Shown here one piece after another: positions 5,153-5,177 of a stretch of DNA of 5,177 nt. The notes beneath the pieces are model-generated. The model was given only the letters and a program-made list of their open reading frames with translations, did not search any database and was not told where the DNA came from. The first letter of the stretch is position 1. Every line of letters starts with the position of its first letter. Made by a program: the position numbers and the translations under genes. Source of the stretch: CAYYNP01 sp964472545 (GTDB lineage: Bacteria; Planctomycetota; Planctomycetia; Pirellulales; Thermoguttaceae). The stretch lies in the NCBI GenBank assembly GCA_964472545.1, contig CAYYNP010000472.1, forward strand, positions 1-5,177, given 5' to 3'.

Positions 5153-5177
5153 TGGGGAGTGGGGAGTTCGGAGTGGG
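5151..5177 (+). repeat. G-rich AGTGGGG heptad repeat at the window end
   Basis: Starting inside the TAG stop of the hydrolase gene, AGTGGGG occurs at 5151-5157 and 5158-5164, then a variant AGTTCGG (5165-5171), then AGTGGG cut by the window edge (5172-5177). The array therefore probably continues. The regular G-tracts could form a G-quadruplex on the coding-strand RNA or DNA. Similar short G-rich intergenic repeats are, from general recollection, common in planctomycete genomes. Confidence 0.7.

Overview
The window is a high-GC bacterial segment with four plus-strand genes. It most likely comes from a Planctomycete (Pirellulales-like) or another PVC-group bacterium. The main reasons are two adjacent secreted proteins ending in PEP-CTERM sorting tails (VPEP, a hydrophobic stretch, an Arg cluster), the LamG and C-type-lectin domains they carry, and a G-rich AGTGGGG heptad repeat just after the last gene. 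This assignment is inferred from composition and gene style; there is no marker gene in the window.

Layout. Bases 3-1754 hold the C-terminal 583 codons of a flavoprotein of the fumarate reductase/succinate dehydrogenase type, whose FAD-binding N-terminus lies off the left edge. Bases 1755-2185 are a 431-bp non-coding region. It holds a possible terminator hairpin, a good sigma70-type promoter (1877-1905), and a long leader (about 270 nt) with a hairpin, a 14-bp tandem duplication and a short open frame that overlaps the next start. Bases 2186-3112 encode a LamG-domain PEP-CTERM protein. After 63 bp, bases 3176-4228 encode a C-type-lectin plus beta-sandwich PEP-CTERM protein. A short GC hairpin follows. 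Bases 4412-5152 encode a metallo-beta-lactamase-fold, RNase Z-like hydrolase with its own possible -10 box. The window ends in the heptad repeat.

How the genes fit together. The two PEP-CTERM genes share strand, have similar Shine-Dalgarno sites and similar sorting tails, and have no promoter that I can see between them. They probably form one transcript producing two surface or extracellular carbohydrate-binding proteins, processed by an exosortase encoded elsewhere. The flavoprotein and the hydrolase look like cytoplasmic enzymes that are neighbours by position only.

No mobile element, CRISPR array, tRNA or rRNA is visible. The most distinctive points are the cysteine-free C-type lectin domain with a complete Ca2+/sugar site, the RNase Z-like protein without room for the tRNA-binding arm, and the structured leader before the lectin pair. 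None of these by itself proves a new system.
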